64,000 nucleotides of DNA from Aphanomyces cochlioides (Eukaryota; Oomycota; Saprolegniomycetes; Saprolegniales; Verrucalvaceae), in NCBI GenBank assembly GCA_019828595.1, contig JAHQRK010000005.1, positions 2,232,001 to 2,296,000 on the forward strand, in the 5' to 3' direction. Both the position numbers and the translations under genes were made by a program. Below the pieces are notes generated by a model. The model saw nothing but the letters and a program-made list of their open reading frames with translations, ran no database searches and had not been told where the DNA came from. Below are positions 60,865-64,000 of the stretch, one piece after another (position 1 is the first letter of the stretch; every line of letters begins with the position of its first letter).

Positions 60865-62385
60865 CGTTCCTTCTTCCTGGCTTCTGGGCAAGATAGAAGA
60901 ATTGCTTCTTTTCCATAGTTTTTTTTGAAATAAACCTAACAAACGTTGACTGATCTTAGGTTTTTAAGAATAAAACCCAACTGGATTCAAAGTCTCTCAA
61001 ATATTATATCTTAGGTGCAGAGTCGATAAATCAATTTTCAGAGATTTGATTCTCCCATTTTATCCGGAAATCAATTATCCGGATGTACGTGAGGATCTTT
61101 GCCATCGTCATGACGATCCAAAGTGTCGTTTCGCTCATTGACGCATTACGCTGATGCTCACATCCATCAAATCAATTACGAGACGGAGTTTGGACTGCGG
61201 TGTTGTGGGTTCTGCTGATAAATGGGCGGTGAATGAAGACAGTCACCTATATTATCCGGATAAGCAGCTCTATCCGGATAGATACTCGTTAAAACCTGCT
61301 TCAGAAGCCAAGGATGCGATAGGACGTGCATTTAGGATATTGCATCATGGCAAGCTTGTTTGATATTCGGTGTTGTGTGGTATGCTATGCTCGACATGGC
61401 TTATGTCCCGCTTCGACCAAAGCGGACAGTTCGTTTCACTAATATCCGGATACATAGCCCATCAGCTGTCGGATTATCCGGGAAAAAACCCTCTGAGAGT
61501 TCAAATGTTGAATGGGGCAATCGTTTGTGTCCTTTTATGATCAATGGGACGCTTGCTAAAGTAGACATCGTTCTGCTCTGACATGATTTCATCCGACGAT
61601 CTGCTCCACATGCTATTTTCAATATGATGCGTCTGTTGTTGATGAGTTCCCGCATCTGAGATTCGTATGTATCCGGACCAACCCTCGCCATATCCGGCAT
61701 GTATGGGCCCGTCAAACAATGCTTCGTCAACAGAGCAGGCGCACTCGTAGACCAACGCAGCGTTTGAACTCTATGGGTATACTTTTGCTTACCACCACGA
61801 TCGCATTGTGAAAGATGTGTGTGGCATAAAAGATAGTGAAAACTCAGCGTGTTCGAAACGAAGATCCGGTTTCTAGCGGGTTCGTATCCGGAATGAACGA
61901 GGACCTTTCATTTTCGTGACATCCAACGCTGTGTCATGGCGCACAATTGATGACGGGGAGTGTTGACGCTATTTTACTCTCGAGCTCAAATACTAGTATA
62001 CCAGAGCGATGGAATTCCTTGGGTTTCGTCTGCATTTCAGATTTCAGGTGGCCGTTACACTGTTGAAACGGGGGCAACAGCTCTGATATGCGAATTGAAC
62101 GCCAAAATAAGCCATTTGGTCTGCCATCCCTGGCCAGCCTCATGGCGACGGACATCTCCTCTAAGCGGGCATTGATTCGTTGACGTCCCACTGCACCCTC
62201 TTTGTTGGTGGATGTCGCGGAAGCGAGACCGATCGTTGATGTGGAGTTTGCGACACGTGAGCTTTTTTTTCCGCTTCGAAATAAAAAATGCAGTATAATA
62301 TGAAAAAAAAGCTTGAAAAAACATTTTTCTCGATTTTTTTATTCGACAAGGTAGTTTCCTCGACTTTGGGCCTCAGCTTTCTTCC
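60865..62385. other. 1.5 kb intergenic region rich in ATCCGGAT elements
   Basis: No convincing gene. Elements: TTATCCGGAAA and TTATCCGGATG (61060-61085), TTATCCGGATAA and CTATCCGGATAG (61252-61281), ATATCCGGATAC (61442-61453), TTATCCGGGA (near 61472), GTATCCGGACC and ATATCCGGC (61670-61698), GTATCCGGAATG (near 61885). The first pair may serve nicastrin; the others are far from any start codon I can see. Confidence 0.5.
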
Positions 62386-62404
62386 CTTCACTTTCGGATT
62401 TTCC
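62386..62404 (+). promoter_or_regulatory. Initiator-type core promoter of citrate synthase
   Basis: CTTCACTTTCGGATTTTCC, 78-96 nt before the ATG, fits the oomycete initiator plus flanking element. Confidence 0.5.
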
Positions 62405-62481
62405 GGTTCGTGACTCAAGCTCTAGGTGGGAAGACGAGGCATGTCCTGGCGGGACGAGACTAAGATGTGATTGTAGACATT

Positions 62482-63867
62482 ATGTTCGCTTCTACCCTTC
62501 GTCGCGTTAGCACCAAAGTGGCTTCGAACAAGGCTGCTTTCTCGTCGTCGTCGTCGACCTTGTACGATGTGCTCAAGGCTCAAATTCCCGTCCGCCAAGA
62601 AGCTTTGAAGAAGTTGAAGGCTGAACACGGCAACAAGTCTTTGGGCAACGTGACCGTCGAACAATGCATTGGTGGTGCCCGTGATGTCAAGTGCATGCTC
62701 TGGGAAACCTCGTTGTTGGACTCGGAAGAAGGAATCCGTTTCCGTGGCCACACGATCCCTGACTTGCAAAAGAAATTGCCAACCTACATTGAAGGTGGTG
62801 AACCCATGCCTGAAGGTTTGATCTGGTTGCTCTTGACCGGTGAAATCCCTACCCGTGAACAAGTCGATGGCTTGACCAAGGAATTGCACTCGCGCTCCAA
62901 GATCCCCGCACACGTCAAGCAAATGCTCTGCGATTTGCCCAAGGGCACCCACCCCATGACCCAATTTTCCATTGCCGTCATGGCCATGAACACTGACAGT
63001 GTCTTCCAACGCAAGTATGCTGAAGGCATCCACAAGTCCACCTACTGGGAACATACCTACGAAGATATGCTCAACTTGATTGCCCGCATTCCTGAAATTG
63101 CCGCCACCATCTACCGCAGCACCTACTTTGATGAATGCTTGGACATCAACTACGACTCGTCGTTGGATTACTCTGCCAACTTCGCTCGTATGTTGGGTTA
63201 TGACAGCCAAGATTTTGACGAGTTGATGCGGCTCTACTTGGTCATCCACAGCGACCACGAAGGTGGTAACGCTTCTGCCCACACCACCCACTTGGTCGGC
63301 AGCACCCTCGCTGATCCTTACCTCTCGGTCGCCGCTGGTTTGAACGCCTTGGCCGGTCCTTTGCACGGTTTGGCTAACCAAGAAGTGTTGGGCTGGATCA
63401 TGGACTTGCACGACGAATTCAAGTCCAAGGGTCTCCCTGTCAACAAGGAAACCATCACCAAGTTCGCTTGGGATACCTTGAAGGCCGGTAAGGTCATTCC
63501 TGGCTACGGCCATGCTGTGCTTCGCCGCACCGATCCTCGTTACTCGTGCCAACGTGAATTCGCCTTGAAGCACATGCCCAACGATGAATTGTTCCAAATT
63601 GTCGAAACCATCTACCAAGTCATGCCTGGTATTTTGACCGAACACGGCAAGACCAAGAACCCATACCCCAACGTCGACTCGCACTCTGGCGTCTTGTTGT
63701 ACCATTACGGTTTGACCCAAAAGAACTACTACACTGTTCTCTTCGGTGTCTCGCGTGCCATGGGTGTGTTGTCGCAATTGTTCTGGGACCGTGCGCTTGG
63801 TTTGCCATTGGAACGCCCCAAGTCGGTCACCTCGGAATGGATCAACGACCACTTCAAGAACCAATAA
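62482..63867 (+). CDS. CS: Mitochondrial citrate synthase
   Basis: A single-exon 461-residue gene. It condenses acetyl-CoA and oxaloacetate in the TCA cycle. The N-terminus (MFASTLRRVSTKVASNKAAF) is a typical mitochondrial presequence. Catalytic motifs of the eukaryotic enzyme are all present: GPLHGLANQEVL (His), VIPGYGHAVLRRTDPRY (His, substrate Arg) and NVDSHSGVLLYHYG (Asp). HSDHEGGNASAHTTHLVGS is also diagnostic. Codon bias is extreme and leaves a long open frame on the other strand. The first ATG is used; the frame upstream has none. Confidence 0.97.
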   Translation: MFASTLRRVSTKVASNKAAFSSSSSTLYDVLKAQIPVRQEALKKLKAEHGNKSLGNVTVEQCIGGARDVKCMLWETSLLDSEEGIRFRGHTIPDLQKKLPTYIEGGEPMPEGLIWLLLTGEIPTREQVDGLTKELHSRSKIPAHVKQMLCDLPKGTHPMTQFSIAVMAMNTDSVFQRKYAEGIHKSTYWEHTYEDMLNLIARIPEIAATIYRSTYFDECLDINYDSSLDYSANFARMLGYDSQDFDELMRLYLVIHSDHEGGNASAHTTHLVGSTLADPYLSVAAGLNALAGPLHGLANQEVLGWIMDLHDEFKSKGLPVNKETITKFAWDTLKAGKVIPGYGHAVLRRTDPRYSCQREFALKHMPNDELFQIVETIYQVMPGILTEHGKTKNPYPNVDSHSGVLLYHYGLTQKNYYTVLFGVSRAMGVLSQLFWDRALGLPLERPKSVTSEWINDHFKNQ

Positions 63868-64000
63868 GCGCACCGACGAGATATGCCCACCAAGAGCAGC
63901 AGCAACGTTGTCTAGGGGTTGCGATAGCTATCGGATGTATTCTTATAATGTCTTTTCATGTGCCAAATTCACGAACTTTCTACGAATCGCCGTGCATAAA
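63868..64000. other. 3' flank of citrate synthase to window end
   Basis: Non-coding, presumably 3' UTR; nothing recognisable. Confidence 0.4.

Noticed and set aside
62422..63873. 483-codon open frame opposite citrate synthase
   Set aside because: Same cause: strong codon bias of the sense gene removes antisense stops.
1..64000. tRNA or rRNA genes
   Set aside because: I saw no cloverleaf-like segments or rRNA core sequences on reading; a covariance-model scan would be needed to exclude tRNAs firmly.

Overview
The window is nuclear DNA of an oomycete, probably a saprolegnialean (Aphanomyces/Achlya-like); the lineage is an inference. Genes are packed tightly on both strands, often 20-60 bp apart at 3' ends. 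Introns are mostly 38-52 nt with GT-AG ends, plus two probable GC-AG introns. Several genes carry the oomycete initiator plus flanking element (TCATTYY...ATTT) just upstream of the ATG. A ciliary gene (IFT54) implies a zoospore stage. There is no sign of bacterial operons, CRISPR or rRNA, and I recognised no tRNA.

Layout. 0-31 kb: housekeeping genes. These are BUD31 (5' cut by the window), a COPI-associated membrane protein, VPS41 (11 exons), TCTP, a DOT1-like methyltransferase, SEC61B, SF3B5, two small coiled-coil genes, an EF-hand protein, a core-1 galactosyltransferase-like enzyme, a decayed stretch (13.1-15.7 kb), an Rsa3-like ribosome assembly protein, IFT54 with a doubled N-terminal domain, an Imp1-like mitochondrial peptidase, cysteinyl-tRNA synthetase, RPS9, a small SET protein, an unresolved membrane protein, mitochondrial S17, TBCB, a secreted cysteine-rich protein and the mitochondrial phosphate carrier. 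31.3-34.8 kb: a 3.5 kb imperfect palindrome around an acidic repeat-protein gene. 35-37.4 kb: SART1 and a Kish/TMEM167 gene. 37.55-53.18 kb: seven head-to-tail, nearly identical 2,232-bp units of a Crypton-type tyrosine-recombinase transposon, bounded by TTATGT. 53.3-64 kb: a NEK-family kinase, two neighbouring TMBIM/Bax-inhibitor-like membrane proteins, nicastrin and mitochondrial citrate synthase.

Common threads. About half of the promoters carry one to seven copies of a palindromic element with core ATCCGGAT, usually TTATCCGGATAA, which no feature I know of explains. Three very small genes (SEC61B, SF3B5, Kish) have a first coding exon consisting of the ATG alone. Each Crypton unit also appears to hold a second, spliced gene of 72 codons converging on the recombinase. 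Three spliceosomal proteins (BUD31, SF3B5, SART1) and several secretory or endomembrane proteins (COPI-associated, VPS41, SEC61B, Kish, nicastrin) are present, but their proximity looks incidental rather than operon-like.
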